Positions 23,389 to 33,822 of a stretch of 64,000 bases of DNA are shown here, piece by piece. This DNA is from Serratia nematodiphila DZ0503SBS1 (GTDB lineage Bacteria > Pseudomonadota > Gammaproteobacteria > Enterobacterales > Enterobacteriaceae): assembly GCF_000738675.1 (NCBI RefSeq), contig NZ_JPUX01000001.1, positions 992,001-1,056,000 of the forward strand, given 5' to 3'. A program made the translations under genes and the position numbers. Below the pieces are notes generated by a model, which worked only from the letters and a program-made list of their open reading frames with translations, was not told where the DNA came from and ran no database searches. The first letter of the stretch is position 1. Every line of letters begins with the position of its first letter.

Positions 23389-23985
23389 ATGCAGTTGGAA
23401 AATGGCTGGATTGTCGGGGCGACGCGAGTGCTCTCGCCGCACTGCGATCGGCGCCCGGATGACGAGCACCCCTCGCTGCTGGTCATCCACAACATCAGCT
23501 TGCCGCCCGGCGAGTTCGGCGGCCCCTATATCGACCAGCTGTTCACCGGCACGCTCGACCCTGCGCAGCACCCTTATTTCGCCGATATCCATCAGCTGCG
23601 AGTGTCGGCGCATTGCCTGATTCGCCGCGGCGGAGAGATCGTGCAGTATGTGCCCTTCGACCAGCGCGCCTGGCACGCGGGCGTTTCCCTGTATCAGGGG
23701 CGCGATCGGTGCAACGATTTCTCCATCGGCATCGAGCTGGAAGGGACTGACCAGTTACCCTACACCGAAGCGCAATATCGCACGCTGCAGGCGGTCACCG
23801 TGCTGCTGGCCGAACATTATCCACCGCTGGCGGCCAATATCGCCGGGCATTGCGATATCGCCCCCGGCCGCAAGACCGATCCCGGGCCGGCGTTCGATTG
23901 GGATCGCTATCTGGCATCTCTGGAACAACGAGGCGCGCCCGCCGACGCTATGCTTGAGACAAGAAAAAGGGAGAGGAATCGCTAA
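23389..23985 (+). CDS. ampD: 1,6-anhydro-N-acetylmuramyl-L-alanine amidase AmpD
   Basis: AmpD is a cytoplasmic zinc amidase that cleaves anhydro-muropeptides during cell-wall recycling and so keeps AmpR-dependent beta-lactamase expression low. With the ATG at 23389 the product is 198 aa and starts [14 protein letters not shown]. His34, the first zinc ligand, falls in [27 protein letters not shown] supplies the distal His and Asp ligands. The C-terminus is about 15 residues longer than E. coli AmpD, ending in a basic stretch. ampE follows at a TAATG junction. Confidence 0.97.
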   Translation: MQLENGWIVGATRVLSPHCDRRPDDEHPSLLVIHNISLPPGEFGGPYIDQLFTGTLDPAQHPYFADIHQLRVSAHCLIRRGGEIVQYVPFDQRAWHAGVSLYQGRDRCNDFSIGIELEGTDQLPYTEAQYRTLQAVTVLLAEHYPPLAANIAGHCDIAPGRKTDPGPAFDWDRYLASLEQRGAPADAMLETRKRERNR

Positions 23986-24839
23986 TGACGCTGTTTACGC
24001 TGTTGCTGGTTTTGGCCTGGGAGCGCCTGTTCAAGCTGGGAGAACACTGGCAGCTGGATCATCGCCTCGAAGTGGTATTTCAGCGGCTGCATCGGGTTTC
24101 GCTGGCGCAGACGCTGGCGATGACCGCCGCCTGGATGGTGATCGTCTGGGGCGTTCTGTGGTTGTCGCACGGGCTGTTCTTCGGCGTGGTGACGCTGCTG
24201 CTGTGGATCGTCATCGATCTGCTGTGCGTCGGCGCCGGCATCAAGCGCAAACACTATCGCGCCTACCTGAAAGCGGCGCGGCAGGGGGATACCCATGCCA
24301 GCGATCAGATGGCGGAAGAGCTGGCGTTGATCCACGGCTTGCCGGTGGACTGCAGTGAAGAGCTGCGTCTGCGCGAGCTGCAAAACGCGCTGCTGTGGAT
24401 CAACTTCCGTTATTACCTGGCGCCGCTGTTCTGGTTCGTGGTCTTTGGGCCGTACGGGCCGATCGCGCTGGCGGGGTATGCCTTCCTGCGCGCCTATCAA
24501 ACCTGGCTGGCGCGCCACAATACGCCGCTGGAGCGTTCGCAGTCGGGCATCGATCATCTGCTGAACTGGCTGGACTGGATCCCGGTGCGTTTGGCCGGGG
24601 TGGCCTATGCGTTGTTCGGCCACGGCGAGCGCGCGTTGCCGGCCTGGTTCGCCTCACTCGGCGATCGGCATTCGTCGTCGTATCAGGTGTTGACGCGGCT
24701 GGCGCAGTTCTCGCTGGCGCGCGATCCGCATATGGATCCGGTGCAAACGCCGCGGGCGGCGGTGACGTTGGCGCGCAAGGTGACGATGATCATCGTGGTG
24801 GTGGTGGCGCTGTTGACCATTTACGGCACGCTGCTTTAA
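23985..24839 (+). CDS. ampE: Inner-membrane protein AmpE
   Basis: The 284 aa product matches AmpE of E. coli in length and begins [27 protein letters not shown]. It has about four transmembrane segments: near residues 45-62 and 63-80, around 145-165 and at the C-terminus. AmpE is encoded with AmpD and has been proposed to act in beta-lactamase induction signalling, though its biochemical role is not settled. Start and stop overlap with ampD by 1 bp. Confidence 0.96.
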   Translation: MTLFTLLLVLAWERLFKLGEHWQLDHRLEVVFQRLHRVSLAQTLAMTAAWMVIVWGVLWLSHGLFFGVVTLLLWIVIDLLCVGAGIKRKHYRAYLKAARQGDTHASDQMAEELALIHGLPVDCSEELRLRELQNALLWINFRYYLAPLFWFVVFGPYGPIALAGYAFLRAYQTWLARHNTPLERSQSGIDHLLNWLDWIPVRLAGVAYALFGHGERALPAWFASLGDRHSSSYQVLTRLAQFSLARDPHMDPVQTPRAAVTLARKVTMIIVVVVALLTIYGTLL

Positions 24840-24848
24840 GCCGCAGAG

Positions 24849-24883
24849 AAAAAAAACGGGCGCCGAGGCGCCCGTTTTTTTTT
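24849..24883. terminator. Bidirectional terminator between ampE and hemL
   Basis: An A8 tract, a GC-rich stem (CGGGCGCC / GGCGCCCG) and a T9 tract lie between the two convergent genes. The symmetry serves both strands. Confidence 0.93.
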
Positions 24884-24899
24884 GGCCATTCGGCCAGGA

Positions 24900-26189
24900 T
24901 TACAGCTTGGCGAAGCAGCGACGCGCGGCGTCGATGGTGCGCTGAATGTCTTCCTTGCTGTGCGCCACGGACATGAAGCCCGCTTCGAAGGCGGACGGCG
25001 CCAGATACACCCCTTCTTCCAGCATCAGGTGGAAGAAGCGCTTGAAGCGTTCCACGTCGCACTGCATCACGTCCTGGTAGCAGGTGACCGCCGGCGCGTC
25101 GGTGAAGAACAGGCCGAACATGCCGCCGACGTTGTTGACCACCAGCGGAATATTCTCCTCCTGCGCCGCGTGCAGCAGGCCAGCGGCCAGCATCTCGGTC
25201 AGTTCGGTCAGCGTCTGGTGCACGCCGACCTGTGAGACTTCGGTCAAACAAGCGTAGCCCGCCGCCATGGCGATCGGGTTGCCGGACAGGGTGCCGGCCT
25301 GGTAGACCGGGCCGGTCGGCGCCAGCGCCTCCATCACCTCGCGACGGCCGCCGAAGGCGCCCACCGGCATGCCGCCGCCGATGATTTTGCCGAGGCAGGT
25401 CAGATCAGGCTCGACGCCGTAATAGGATTGCGCGCCGGCCAGCGCGACGCGGAAGCCGGTCATCACTTCGTCGATGATCAAGAGCGCGCCGTACTTGTCG
25501 CACAGGGCGCGCAGGCCCGGCAGGAATTCCGACAGCGGCGGCACGCAGTTCATGTTGCCGGCGACCGGCTCGACGATGATACAGGCGATTTCGGACGGGT
25601 ACTGTTCGAAGGCGGCGCGCACCGAATCCAGATCGTTATAGGTGCAGGTCAGAGTGTGCTTGGCGAAGTCGGCCGGCACGCCCGGTGAGTTCGGCTGGCC
25701 GAGGGTCAGCGCGCCGGAGCCGGCTTTCACCAGCAGGCAGTCGGCGTGGCCGTGATAGCAGCCTTCGAACTTGATGATTTTATCGCGGTTGGTGTAGCCG
25801 CGCGCCAGGCGGATGGCGCTCATGGTGGCTTCGGTGCCTGAGTTCACCATGCGCACCATATCCATCGTCGGCACCAGCTCGGTGACCAGCTGCGCCATTT
25901 TGACTTCCATCTCGGTCGGCGCGCCGAAGCTCAGGCCGCGCTGCGCCGCTTCGATCACCGCGTCGCGGATCGCCGGGTGGTTATGCCCCAGCACCATCGG
26001 CCCCCAGGAACCGACATAGTCGATATAGGCCTTGCCGTCGGCATCGAACAGGTAAGCCCCGTCTGCCCGCTCGATAAACAGCGGCACACCGCCCACGCCG
26101 GTGAATGCACGCACCGGAGAGTTTACCCCGCCGGGGATCAACTGTTGCGCCTGGGCGTACAGACTTTCGGACTTGCTGTGTAGGCTCAT
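24900..26189 (-). CDS. hemL: Glutamate-1-semialdehyde 2,1-aminomutase
   Basis: HemL is a PLP enzyme that converts glutamate-1-semialdehyde to 5-aminolevulinate, the entry to heme and siroheme synthesis. The 429 aa product contains [11 protein letters not shown] near the N-terminus, [24 protein letters not shown] and the PLP lysine in [17 protein letters not shown] near residue 265. The length fits the family (426 aa in E. coli). It is convergent with ampE and divergent from clcA. Confidence 0.98.
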   Translation of the reverse strand: MSLHSKSESLYAQAQQLIPGGVNSPVRAFTGVGGVPLFIERADGAYLFDADGKAYIDYVGSWGPMVLGHNHPAIRDAVIEAAQRGLSFGAPTEMEVKMAQLVTELVPTMDMVRMVNSGTEATMSAIRLARGYTNRDKIIKFEGCYHGHADCLLVKAGSGALTLGQPNSPGVPADFAKHTLTCTYNDLDSVRAAFEQYPSEIACIIVEPVAGNMNCVPPLSEFLPGLRALCDKYGALLIIDEVMTGFRVALAGAQSYYGVEPDLTCLGKIIGGGMPVGAFGGRREVMEALAPTGPVYQAGTLSGNPIAMAAGYACLTEVSQVGVHQTLTELTEMLAAGLLHAAQEENIPLVVNNVGGMFGLFFTDAPAVTCYQDVMQCDVERFKRFFHLMLEEGVYLAPSAFEAGFMSVAHSKEDIQRTIDAARRCFAKL

Positions 26190-26231
26190 AAATCGGCTCC
26201 TGGATTCTCTTTTGAATGATTTGACCGCGCT

Positions 26232-26260
26232 ATTCTAGAGGAGAGCGCCGCGTTATGAAA
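26232..26260 (-). promoter_or_regulatory. Putative hemL promoter
   Basis: On the minus strand a TTTCAT box (26260-26255) and a TAGAAT box (26237-26232) are spaced by 17 bp, about 45 bp before the hemL start. It is a reasonable sigma-70 match. Confidence 0.5.
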
Positions 26261-26363
26261 CGATCACAGTCAGATACCATTAACGGCAGCGCCCGCCGCC
26301 AGGTTGGGGTAGAATTATCGCCCTGCCTATTTGTATTACAAATTACCTGACGAATCACTCGCG

Positions 26364-27803
26364 ATGACAGAATCACAATCACAGCCCGTCGGGACGTTGA
26401 GCCCGCGTCTTAGCCGCAGCGATGCGGTGCGTCAGTTTATTCGCCGCGATAAAACCCCGGTGGCGATCCTGGTGATGGCCGCGCTGGTGGGGGCGCTGGC
26501 CGGTTTGCTCGGCGTGGCCTTCGATAAAGCGGTGGAGTGGGTGCAGCAGCAGCGGCTGGCTTCGCTGGCGCAGGTCGCCGACTCCTGGCTCCTGGTGTGG
26601 CCCCTGGCGTTTATCCTGTCCGCCGCGCTGGCGGCGCTGGGCTATTACCTGGTGCGGCGCTTTGCGCCTGAGGCGGGCGGCTCGGGCATTCCGGAAATCG
26701 AAGGCGCGCTGGAAGAGCTGCGGCCGGTACGCTGGTGGCGCGTGATCCCGGTGAAATTCATCGGTGGCATGGGCACGCTGGGGGCGGGCATGGTGCTGGG
26801 GCGCGAAGGGCCCACGGTGCAGATGGGCGGCAACGTCGGGCGCATGGTATTGGACGTGCTGCGCATTCGCGGCGCTGAGGCGCGTCATACGTTGCTGGCG
26901 ACCGGGGCCGCCGCCGGCTTGTCCGCCGCGTTCAACGCGCCGCTGGCCGGCATCCTGTTCATCATCGAAGAGATGCGGCCGCAGTTCCGCTACAACCTGA
27001 TCTCGATTAAAGCGGTGTTTATCGGCGTTATCATGTCGAGCGTGGTGTTCCAGCTGTTTAACGGCCAGGGGGCGGTGATCGCGGTCGACAAACTTTCTTC
27101 GGCGCCCATCAATACCCTGTGGCTCTATCTGGTGTTGGGGGCAATCTTCGGCGCGGTGGGCGTGGGGTTCAACGCGCTGATTTTCCGCACCCAGGACATG
27201 TTCGCGCGCCTGCACGGCGGCAGAATGCGCAATGTCTTGCTGATGGGCGGGCTGCTCGGCGGCGTGTGCGGCATTCTGGGGCTGATCCAGCCGGAGGCAG
27301 CGGGCGGCGGCTTTGGGCTGATCCCGATCGCCGCGGCGGGCAACTACAGCGTCGGCATGTTGATGTTTATCTTTATCACCCGCATCTTCACCACGCTGCT
27401 GTGCTTCGGTTCCGGCGCGCCGGGCGGCATCTTCGCGCCGATGCTGGCGTTGGGCACGCTGTTCGGCACCGCCTTCGGGCTGGCGGGGGCGCATCTGTTC
27501 CCGCAGTACGGCATCGAGGCGGGCACCTTCGCCATCGCCGGCATGGGGGCGCTGTTCGCCGCCACGGTGCGCGCCCCGCTGACCGGCATCGTGCTGGTGC
27601 TGGAAATGACCGACAACTACCAGCTGATTTTACCGATGATCATCACCTGCCTCGGCGCCACGGTGGTGGCGCAGCTGCTCGGCGGCAAGCCGCTGTATTC
27701 GTCGATCCTGGCCCGCACGCTGCAAAAGCAGGAGGCGCAGCTGGCGCGGGAGGCGGCGCAGAAAACAAGTAAGGAAAATACAACAAATGCGGTGAATACT
27801 TGA
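26364..27803 (+). CDS. clcA: H(+)/Cl(-) exchange transporter ClcA
   Basis: ClcA is an inner-membrane 2Cl-/1H+ antiporter that supports extreme acid resistance. With the ATG at 26364 the product is 479 aa. The selectivity motifs [17 protein letters not shown] and GAPGGIFAP are present, and the gating glutamate is Glu148 in GREGP, the same number as in E. coli. The internal proton glutamate lies in [10 protein letters not shown]. An in-frame start at 26331 would add 11 residues not seen in homologues. About 18 helices are expected. Confidence 0.96.
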   Translation: MTESQSQPVGTLSPRLSRSDAVRQFIRRDKTPVAILVMAALVGALAGLLGVAFDKAVEWVQQQRLASLAQVADSWLLVWPLAFILSAALAALGYYLVRRFAPEAGGSGIPEIEGALEELRPVRWWRVIPVKFIGGMGTLGAGMVLGREGPTVQMGGNVGRMVLDVLRIRGAEARHTLLATGAAAGLSAAFNAPLAGILFIIEEMRPQFRYNLISIKAVFIGVIMSSVVFQLFNGQGAVIAVDKLSSAPINTLWLYLVLGAIFGAVGVGFNALIFRTQDMFARLHGGRMRNVLLMGGLLGGVCGILGLIQPEAAGGGFGLIPIAAAGNYSVGMLMFIFITRIFTTLLCFGSGAPGGIFAPMLALGTLFGTAFGLAGAHLFPQYGIEAGTFAIAGMGALFAATVRAPLTGIVLVLEMTDNYQLILPMIITCLGATVVAQLLGGKPLYSSILARTLQKQEAQLAREAAQKTSKENTTNAVNT

Positions 27804-27828
27804 ACGCAACACTCAGGTATCGGATAAT
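27800..27828 (+). promoter_or_regulatory. Putative erpA promoter
   Basis: TTGAAC (27800-27805) and GATAAT (27823-27828) are separated by 17 bp. The -35 box overlaps the clcA stop codon. In E. coli erpA is repressed by IscR; I do not see a convincing IscR site by eye. Confidence 0.55.
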
Positions 27829-27892
27829 CGTTAATATTAATCAGGCAGCCATAGTCGCGATCTGATGCTGAACAATGTTGGGAGTAAAGAGT

Positions 27893-28237
27893 ATGAGTGA
27901 TCAAACGGCACTGCCCCTGCAATTTACCGAGGCAGCAGCAAACAAGGTGAAGTTCCTGATTGCTGACGAAGAAAACCCGAACCTGAAGTTGCGGGTTTAT
28001 ATTACCGGCGGCGGCTGCAGCGGATTCCAGTACGGCTTCACTTTTGACGACAAGGTCAACGATGGCGACATGACCATCGAGAAGCAGGGCGTGGCGCTGG
28101 TGGTCGATCCGATGAGCCTGCAGTACCTGGTCGGCGGTTCGGTGGACTACACCGAAGGGCTGGAAGGGTCGCGCTTTGTGGTGACCAACCCGAATGCCAA
28201 AACCACCTGCGGTTGCGGTTCGTCGTTCAGCATCTGA
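27893..28237 (+). CDS. erpA: Iron-sulfur cluster insertion protein ErpA
   Basis: ErpA is an A-type carrier that delivers Fe-S clusters, for example to the isoprenoid enzymes IspG and IspH. The product is 114 aa from the ATG at 27893, the exact E. coli length, preceded by GGGAG. The three cluster cysteines are present: one in [11 protein letters not shown] (near residue 42) and two in TTCGCGSSF near the C-terminus. It stands between clcA and the convergent yadS. Confidence 0.98.
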   Translation: MSDQTALPLQFTEAAANKVKFLIADEENPNLKLRVYITGGGCSGFQYGFTFDDKVNDGDMTIEKQGVALVVDPMSLQYLVGGSVDYTEGLEGSRFVVTNPNAKTTCGCGSSFSI

Positions 28238-28256
28238 GTTTGCCTGTCAGAACATA

Positions 28257-28288
28257 ACCCGCTCGCCTTACGGCCGGCGGGTTTTTTT
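28257..28288 (+). terminator. Rho-independent terminator after erpA
   Basis: ACCCGC pairs with GCGGGT around a partly structured loop and is followed by seven T residues, starting 20 bp after the erpA stop. Confidence 0.85.
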
Positions 28289-28362
28289 ATGCCTACCCTT
28301 CCACCAGGATCACTGCCGTGCCGTTCTCCTGCACCGGACGGCCTCGAGTGATGCGCGGCGGC

Positions 28363-28977
28363 TCAGCGTTCGAGAATAAAGGCGGGCAGCTTGAGATGCC
28401 AACGAATGGCCGCCAGCCGAATGGCCAGGGTGATGAGCATGCCCAGCATCATGGCCTGCTGCAGCGGCATGCCGAAGGTGTAAAACGCCGTGGCGTGCAC
28501 GATGCCGCCGATGATGCAGGCGGTGGCGTAAATTTCGGTGCGCAGGATCATCGGGATCTCGCGCGCCAGCACGTCGCGGATAATGCCGCCGCCGACGCCG
28601 GTGATCACCCCCATGCAGATCGCCACCAGCGGGCCGGTGCCGGCCGCGAAGGCCTTGTTGACGCCGATGCCGACGAACACCGCCAGCCCGACGGCGTCCA
28701 GCACCGGCAGCACCCACTTCGGCAGGCGGCGCGGCTGGCGCACCAGCAGCAGCGTCAAGACGCAGGTGATCATCGCCACCACCAGATCAGTGGGATCCTT
28801 GACCCAGAATACCGGGCCGTTGGCCAGCGCCATGTCGCGGATGGTGCCGCCGCCGACCGCGGTGACCACGCCCAATACCAGCACGCCGAACGGATCCATG
28901 CGCAGCTTGCCGGCCAGCAATACGCCGGAGACGGCGAACACCGCCGTGCCGAGAATATCCAGCCAGAACACCAGCAT
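28363..28977 (-). CDS. yadS: YadS, TRIC/UPF0126-family membrane protein
   Basis: The 204 aa product closely resembles E. coli YadS. It has seven predicted helices made of two repeats, each with a glycine-rich kink: GVVTAVGGGTIRDM near residue 36 and GVITGVGGGIIRDV near 122. These are the features of prokaryotic TRIC cation channels. A physiological substrate is not established; glycine transport has been suggested for some relatives. The ATG at 28977 overlaps the btuF stop (TGATG). A longer in-frame reading from 29232 runs inside btuF and is not credible. Confidence 0.93.
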   Translation of the reverse strand: MLVFWLDILGTAVFAVSGVLLAGKLRMDPFGVLVLGVVTAVGGGTIRDMALANGPVFWVKDPTDLVVAMITCVLTLLLVRQPRRLPKWVLPVLDAVGLAVFVGIGVNKAFAAGTGPLVAICMGVITGVGGGIIRDVLAREIPMILRTEIYATACIIGGIVHATAFYTFGMPLQQAMMLGMLITLAIRLAAIRWHLKLPAFILER

Positions 28978-29783
28978 CAGCGGATCTCCGCCAGCTGGCG
29001 GCACAGCTGCTGCGCCGCCAACAGGATGCGCGGCCCGCCGCGATTGAACCAGTCTTCGTTCAGCGCGATCACCGGCACCTGCAGCTGCGGCGCCCAGAAG
29101 GCTTTCACATTGGCGGCCTCTTTCGCGCCGCCGGTGATGACGATGGCCTGCGGCTGACGCGCCAGCACCTGCTCGCGGCTGATCTGCGGCCAAGGGGTGC
29201 GGCTGTCGGCGAAGACGTTCTGCCCGCCGCACAGCGCCAGCACCTGGCTTTGCAGCGTGGCGCCGGAGCTGGTGAACAGCGGCTGGGTGCCGAACTGCAG
29301 CAACACGCGGCGTGGCACGTTAGTGGCGTACTGTTGCTTGAGAGCGGTGAACTGGCGACGAAGGCCTTCTGCGGCCTGATGCGCCTGGTCCGGGTGCGGG
29401 CTGTAGCGCGCCAGCTTGTCCAGCAAGCCGGCGATCCCTTCGAGATTGTCGGCGTCCGCATAGAAGATCGGGATGCCGAACGCGGCGAGCTGATCCAAGG
29501 CGCGTTGCGGATTGCCGCCGCGCCAGGCGAGGATCAGATCCGGCTTGAGCGCCAGCACCCGCTCCAGATTGATGCCCTGCCAGGAGGCCACCTGCTCCAG
29601 CCTGGCGGCCTGCGGCGGGTAATCGGAATAGGCGCTCGCCGCCACCAGCACATCGCCCATGCCGGCGGCATAGGCGAGTTCGGTGGCGTTGGGCGCCAGG
29701 CTGATCACCCGCTGCGCGGCGCCGGCCGGCAGAGCCAGCCAGAGCGCCAACAGGCAGAACATCGAGGTGAAGCGCAGTCTCAC
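28977..29783 (-). CDS. btuF: Periplasmic vitamin B12-binding protein BtuF
   Basis: BtuF captures cobalamin in the periplasm and delivers it to the BtuCD ABC importer. The 268 aa product has a signal peptide ([23 protein letters not shown], cleaved near residue 23), then the two-lobed type III binding fold starting with [33 protein letters not shown] and [13 protein letters not shown] are characteristic. The genes for its ABC partners BtuC and BtuD are not in the window. mtnN ends 1 bp upstream. Confidence 0.96.
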   Translation of the reverse strand: MRLRFTSMFCLLALWLALPAGAAQRVISLAPNATELAYAAGMGDVLVAASAYSDYPPQAARLEQVASWQGINLERVLALKPDLILAWRGGNPQRALDQLAAFGIPIFYADADNLEGIAGLLDKLARYSPHPDQAHQAAEGLRRQFTALKQQYATNVPRRVLLQFGTQPLFTSSGATLQSQVLALCGGQNVFADSRTPWPQISREQVLARQPQAIVITGGAKEAANVKAFWAPQLQVPVIALNEDWFNRGGPRILLAAQQLCRQLAEIR

Positions 29784-29784
29784 A

Positions 29785-30486
29785 TCAACCGCGCTTGGCC
29801 AGGGTTTGCAGCATGGCGTTGACCATCAGCGTGGACTGCTTGGCCGCTACCACCAGGAACTCGTCAAAGCTCATGTGCGATTCGCTGTCGGCGACGTCGG
29901 AAATGGCGCGCACCACCACGAACGGCGTGCCGAACAGATGGCAGACGTGGGCGATCGCCGCGGCTTCCATTTCCACGGCGGCGACGCTCGGGAAGGTGGC
30001 GCGGATGCGCGCCAGCGGTTCGGCGCCGTTGATGAAGGCGTCACCGCTGCAGATCAGGCCGCGCACCGCGTGCAGATCCAGCTGTTTGATGCAGCTTTCC
30101 GCCAGCGCGATCAGCGCGTCGTCGGCGACGAACGCCGCCGGGCAGCCGGCCATCTGGCCCTGCTCGTAGCCGAAGGCGGTGACGTCGGCGTCGTGGTAGC
30201 GCACTTCTTCCGACACCACGATATCGCCCACGCGCAGCGTGCTGGCCAGGCCGCCGGCGGAGCCGGTATTGATCACCACGTCCGGGCTGCAGTGCTCCAG
30301 CAGCAGGGTGGTGCCCATGGCCGCAGAGACTTTGCCGATGCCGGATTTCAGCAGGGCCACGTCAACGCCGCCGATCTGGCCGGTGTAGATTTCGCAGCCC
30401 GCGCGCTGGATGGTTTGACGGTTTTCGATTTGATCGCGCAGCAGGGTGACTTCCTGCTCCATTGCGCCGATGATGCCTACTTTCAT
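29785..30486 (-). CDS. mtnN: 5'-methylthioadenosine/S-adenosylhomocysteine nucleosidase
   Basis: MtnN hydrolyses MTA and SAH (also 5'-deoxyadenosine) and feeds methionine salvage and autoinducer-2 synthesis. The 233 aa product starts [13 protein letters not shown] at the ATG at 30486 and includes the conserved phosphorylase-fold segments [26 protein letters not shown] and [15 protein letters not shown], with the catalytic Asp in [11 protein letters not shown] longer frame from 30534 adds an unsupported extension. It heads the mtnN-btuF-yadS unit. Confidence 0.97.
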   Translation of the reverse strand: MKVGIIGAMEQEVTLLRDQIENRQTIQRAGCEIYTGQIGGVDVALLKSGIGKVSAAMGTTLLLEHCSPDVVINTGSAGGLASTLRVGDIVVSEEVRYHDADVTAFGYEQGQMAGCPAAFVADDALIALAESCIKQLDLHAVRGLICSGDAFINGAEPLARIRATFPSVAAVEMEAAAIAHVCHLFGTPFVVVRAISDVADSESHMSFDEFLVVAAKQSTLMVNAMLQTLAKRG

Positions 30487-30615
30487 AAATAACACTCGCT
30501 GATTGGCCGTGAGAATTGCGGCATAGTCTATCATGGCTGTGTAAGAGAGATAATGCGTTGCATCCGCCGCCGGGAATTGTTATCACGGAGGCAGGGCGCA
30601 ACGGCGGAGAAACAG

Positions 30616-32133
30616 ATGTCCGGGATCGACTTCAAGCAAAAAATCAGCTTCCAACGGCCTTTCAGCAAACCGATCGAGGCCGAGGAAGAGTACGACATCG
30701 TGCGGCAGTTCGAGAGCGATCGCGGGCGCATCGTCAACTCGGCGGCCATTCGCCGTCTGCAGCAAAAAACTCAGGTATTTCCGCTGGAGCGCAACGCGGC
30801 GGTGCGCAGCCGCCTGACGCACTCGATGGAGGTGCAGCAGGTCGGGCGCCATATCGCCAAAGAGATCCTCAACCGCTTCAAACAGGCGGGGAAGATCGAC
30901 GAACTCGGCCTGACCCGGCTGCTCGATCCGTTTGAAAGCATCGTGGAAATGGCCTGCCTGATGCACGACATCGGCAATCCGCCGTTCGGTCACTTCGGCG
31001 AATCGGCGATCAATGACTGGTTTGCCCAGCGGCTCGATCCCGCCAGCTGCGGCAGCGAGCCGGGCAGCCACGATCGCTGCCAGGTGGCGACGCTGCGCCT
31101 GCATGAAGGGGAGAGCGATCTGAACCGGCTGCGCAGCCGGATCCGTCAGGATCTCAGCCACTTCGAGGGCAACGCCCAGGCGATCCGCATGGTGTACAGC
31201 CTGCTCAAGCTCAACCTGACCTACGCGCAGGTCGGCTGCATTTTGAAATACACCCGCCCGGCCTACTGGGCGAGCGACATCCCCGCCAGCCACAGTTATC
31301 TGATGAAAAAGCCCGGCTACTATCTGGCGGAAGAGGCCTTCGTCGATCGGCTGCGGCGTGAGCTGCATATGGGCGAGTTCGATCGTTTCCCGCTGACCTA
31401 CATTATGGAGGCCGCCGATGATATCTCTTACTGCGTGGCCGATCTGGAAGACGCGGTGGAGAAGAGCATTTTCACCGTCGAGCAGCTGTATCAGCACCTG
31501 ATTCAGGAGTGGGGCGAGGTGGCGCCGGGCGATCTGTTCGACAAGACCGTCGCCAGCGCGTTTCGCAAGATCGATCGCGGCGGCGCGCGGCGCAGCGCGG
31601 AAGATCAGTTCTTCATGTATCTGCGGGTGTTTACCGTGGCGCGGCTGGTGCCGCACGCGGCGCAGCGCTTTATCGACAATCTGGACGCGGTTTATCAGGG
31701 CAGCTTCAATCAGGCGCTGCTGGAGGATTCCAGCCCGGCCTATCGGCTGCTGAAAATATTTAAAAATGTGGCGTTCAAGCATGTGTTCAACCACCCGGAG
31801 GTCGAGCAGCTCGAGCTGCAAGGCTACCGGGTGATCAGCGGCCTGCTGGACATTTACAGCCCGCTGTTGGCGATGTCGCTGGCGGACTTCAGCCTGCTGG
31901 TGCATGAGGACAGCCACCGCGCTTACCCGATCGAAACGCGCCTGTTCCACAAGCTGTCCACCAAGCATCGGCTGGCGTATGCGGAGGCGGTAGAAGGGCT
32001 GCAGCATTTATCGCCGGAGCAGCAAGCCATTCGGGAATATTATTTCCGCGCGCGTTTATTGCAGGACTATATCAGCGGAATGACCGACCTTTATGCCTAT
32101 GATGAATATCGTCGATTAATGGCGGCGGAATAA
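30616..32133 (+). CDS. dgt: Deoxyguanosinetriphosphate triphosphohydrolase
   Basis: Dgt is an HD-domain enzyme that splits dGTP into deoxyguanosine and triphosphate. From the ATG at 30616 the product is 505 aa, identical in length to E. coli Dgt. The HD motif residues are visible as [13 protein letters not shown] (first His) and [16 protein letters not shown] (His-Asp), with the distal Asp in [16 protein letters not shown]. An upstream in-frame ATG at 30553 adds an unsupported 21 residues. It is divergent from mtnN. Confidence 0.97.
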   Translation: MSGIDFKQKISFQRPFSKPIEAEEEYDIVRQFESDRGRIVNSAAIRRLQQKTQVFPLERNAAVRSRLTHSMEVQQVGRHIAKEILNRFKQAGKIDELGLTRLLDPFESIVEMACLMHDIGNPPFGHFGESAINDWFAQRLDPASCGSEPGSHDRCQVATLRLHEGESDLNRLRSRIRQDLSHFEGNAQAIRMVYSLLKLNLTYAQVGCILKYTRPAYWASDIPASHSYLMKKPGYYLAEEAFVDRLRRELHMGEFDRFPLTYIMEAADDISYCVADLEDAVEKSIFTVEQLYQHLIQEWGEVAPGDLFDKTVASAFRKIDRGGARRSAEDQFFMYLRVFTVARLVPHAAQRFIDNLDAVYQGSFNQALLEDSSPAYRLLKIFKNVAFKHVFNHPEVEQLELQGYRVISGLLDIYSPLLAMSLADFSLLVHEDSHRAYPIETRLFHKLSTKHRLAYAEAVEGLQHLSPEQQAIREYYFRARLLQDYISGMTDLYAYDEYRRLMAAE

Positions 32134-32232
32134 TTAAGCTGAGGAATAATTTTCAGCAATTCCAACCGGTTGGCTGTCTTGATTTTTGTAAAGACGGACA
32201 ATATTTGTTTACTATTGCCAATCATCTGTGCC

Positions 32233-32260
32233 GGAACTTCAGGCTATTAATTAACTCTGA
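32233..32260 (+). promoter_or_regulatory. Sigma-E promoter of degP
   Basis: GGAACTT (32233-32239) and TCTGA (32256-32260) are separated by 16 bp, 55 bp before the degP ATG. The stretch GGAACTTCAGGCTAT is what I recall of the E. coli degP sigma-E promoter. A GTAAA half-site (32188-32192) upstream could be part of a CpxR box, but a second half is not clear. Confidence 0.85.
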
Positions 32261-32314
32261 ATAAGCACGCAAGACGGCCATTCTTTTTTGAACGACTTTA
32301 TAAGAGACACACAG

Positions 32315-33754
32315 ATGAAAAAAACCGCATTAGTTCTGAGCGCATTGGCATTCAGCATCGGCATGGCGATCGGCCCGGTGACGGCCAGCGCCGCTGAAAC
32401 CGCCTCTTCCAGCACCCAGCAGTTGCCGAGCCTGGCGCCGATGCTGGAAAAGGTCATGCCTTCCGTGGTGAGCATTAACGTTGAGGGCAGCACCACGGTC
32501 AATACGCCGCGCATGCCGCAGCAGTTCCAACAATTCTTCGGTGAAGATTCGCCGTTCTGCCAGGACGGTTCGCCGTTCCAGGGCTCGCCGATGTGTCAGG
32601 GCGGTGAACAGCCTGGGCCGGATGGCCAGCCGCAGGGCACGCAGCAGAAATTCCAGGCGCTGGGCGCCGGGGTGGTCATCGATGCCGCCAAGGGCTATGT
32701 GGTGACCAATAACCACGTGGTGGATAACGCCAACAAGATCCAGGTGCAGCTGAGCGACGGCCGCCGTTTCGACGCCAAGGTGATCGGCAAGGATCCGCGT
32801 TCCGACATCGCCCTGATCCAGCTGAAAGACTTCAAGAACCTGACGGCGATCAAGATGGCGGACTCCGATCAGCTGCGCGTCGGCGATTACACCGTGGCGA
32901 TCGGCAACCCGTACGGGCTGGGCGAAACCGCCACCTCAGGCATCGTGTCCGCCCTGGGGCGCAGCGGCCTGAATATCGAAAACTACGAAAACTTTATCCA
33001 GACCGATGCGGCGATCAACCGCGGCAACTCCGGCGGCGCGCTGGTTAACCTGAACGGCGAGCTGATCGGCATCAACACCGCGATCCTGGCGCCGGACGGC
33101 GGCAACATCGGTATCGGCTTCGCCATTCCGAGCAACATGGTGAAAAACCTGACGGCGCAAATGGTCGAGTATGGCCAGGTGAAACGCGGCGAGCTCGGCA
33201 TCATGGGCACCGAGCTTAACTCTGAGCTGGCCAAGGCGATGAAGGTCGACGCGCAGCGCGGCGCTTTCGTCAGCCAGGTGGTGCCGAAGTCTTCCGCCGC
33301 GAAGGCGGGCATCAAAGCCGGTGACGTGATCGTCACCATGAACGGCAAGGCCATCTCCAGCTTCGCCTCGTTCCGGGCGGAGATCGGCACGCTGCCGGTC
33401 GGCAGCAAAATGTCGCTGGGCATTATCCGCGACGGCAAACCGGTGACCATTGACGTCACGCTGGAGCAAAGCGCGCAGACCCAGGTGGCCTCGGGCAATA
33501 TCTACACCGGCATCGAAGGCGCCGAGCTGAGCAATGCTCAGGTCGGCAACGTGAAAGGCGTCAAGGTCGACAGCGTGAAAGCCGGCAGCGCCGCCGCGCG
33601 CATCGGCCTGAAAAAGGGCGACGTGATCCTGGGCGTGAACCAACAGCCGATCCAGAACCTGGGCGAGCTGCGTAAAATCCTCGACAGCAAACCGTCGGTG
33701 CTGGCGTTGAATATTCAGCGCGGCGATAGCCAACTGTACCTGCTGGCGCAGTGA
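32315..33754 (+). CDS. degP: Periplasmic serine endoprotease/chaperone DegP (HtrA)
   Basis: DegP degrades or refolds damaged envelope proteins. The 479 aa precursor begins with a signal peptide of about 26 residues ending ASA^AE. The trypsin-like domain has the catalytic triad His134 (NNHVV), Asp164 (SDIAL) and Ser239 (GNSGG), each three positions later than in E. coli because of a slightly longer N-terminal region. The LA loop is rich in Gly, Gln and Pro with two cysteines (PFCQD, PMCQG). Two PDZ domains follow, at about 285-375 and 390-475. The ATG at 32315 gives the signal peptide directly. Confidence 0.98.
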   Translation: MKKTALVLSALAFSIGMAIGPVTASAAETASSSTQQLPSLAPMLEKVMPSVVSINVEGSTTVNTPRMPQQFQQFFGEDSPFCQDGSPFQGSPMCQGGEQPGPDGQPQGTQQKFQALGAGVVIDAAKGYVVTNNHVVDNANKIQVQLSDGRRFDAKVIGKDPRSDIALIQLKDFKNLTAIKMADSDQLRVGDYTVAIGNPYGLGETATSGIVSALGRSGLNIENYENFIQTDAAINRGNSGGALVNLNGELIGINTAILAPDGGNIGIGFAIPSNMVKNLTAQMVEYGQVKRGELGIMGTELNSELAKAMKVDAQRGAFVSQVVPKSSAAKAGIKAGDVIVTMNGKAISSFASFRAEIGTLPVGSKMSLGIIRDGKPVTIDVTLEQSAQTQVASGNIYTGIEGAELSNAQVGNVKGVKVDSVKAGSAAARIGLKKGDVILGVNQQPIQNLGELRKILDSKPSVLALNIQRGDSQLYLLAQ

Positions 33755-33778
33755 TAAACGTCAGGCGCTAAAAGCAAC

Positions 33779-33804
33779 AAAGGCACGCTATGGCGTGCCT
33801 TTTT
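33779..33804. terminator. Bidirectional terminator between degP and barA
   Basis: AAAGGCACGC-tatg-GCGTGCCTTTTT is a perfect stem with A and T tracts on the two flanks, between convergent genes. Confidence 0.92.
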
Positions 33805-33822
33805 GCATTATGGCCTGAGGAT

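Noticed and set aside
26331..26363. Alternative clcA start giving a 490 aa protein
   Set aside because: The upstream extension [11 protein letters not shown] is not typical of ClcA. Using 26364 places the gating Glu at 148, as in E. coli.
28978..29232. Extended yadS frame reaching into btuF
   Set aside because: The extra part is an out-of-frame reading of btuF. The ATG at 28977 matches YadS homologues and gives the TGATG overlap.
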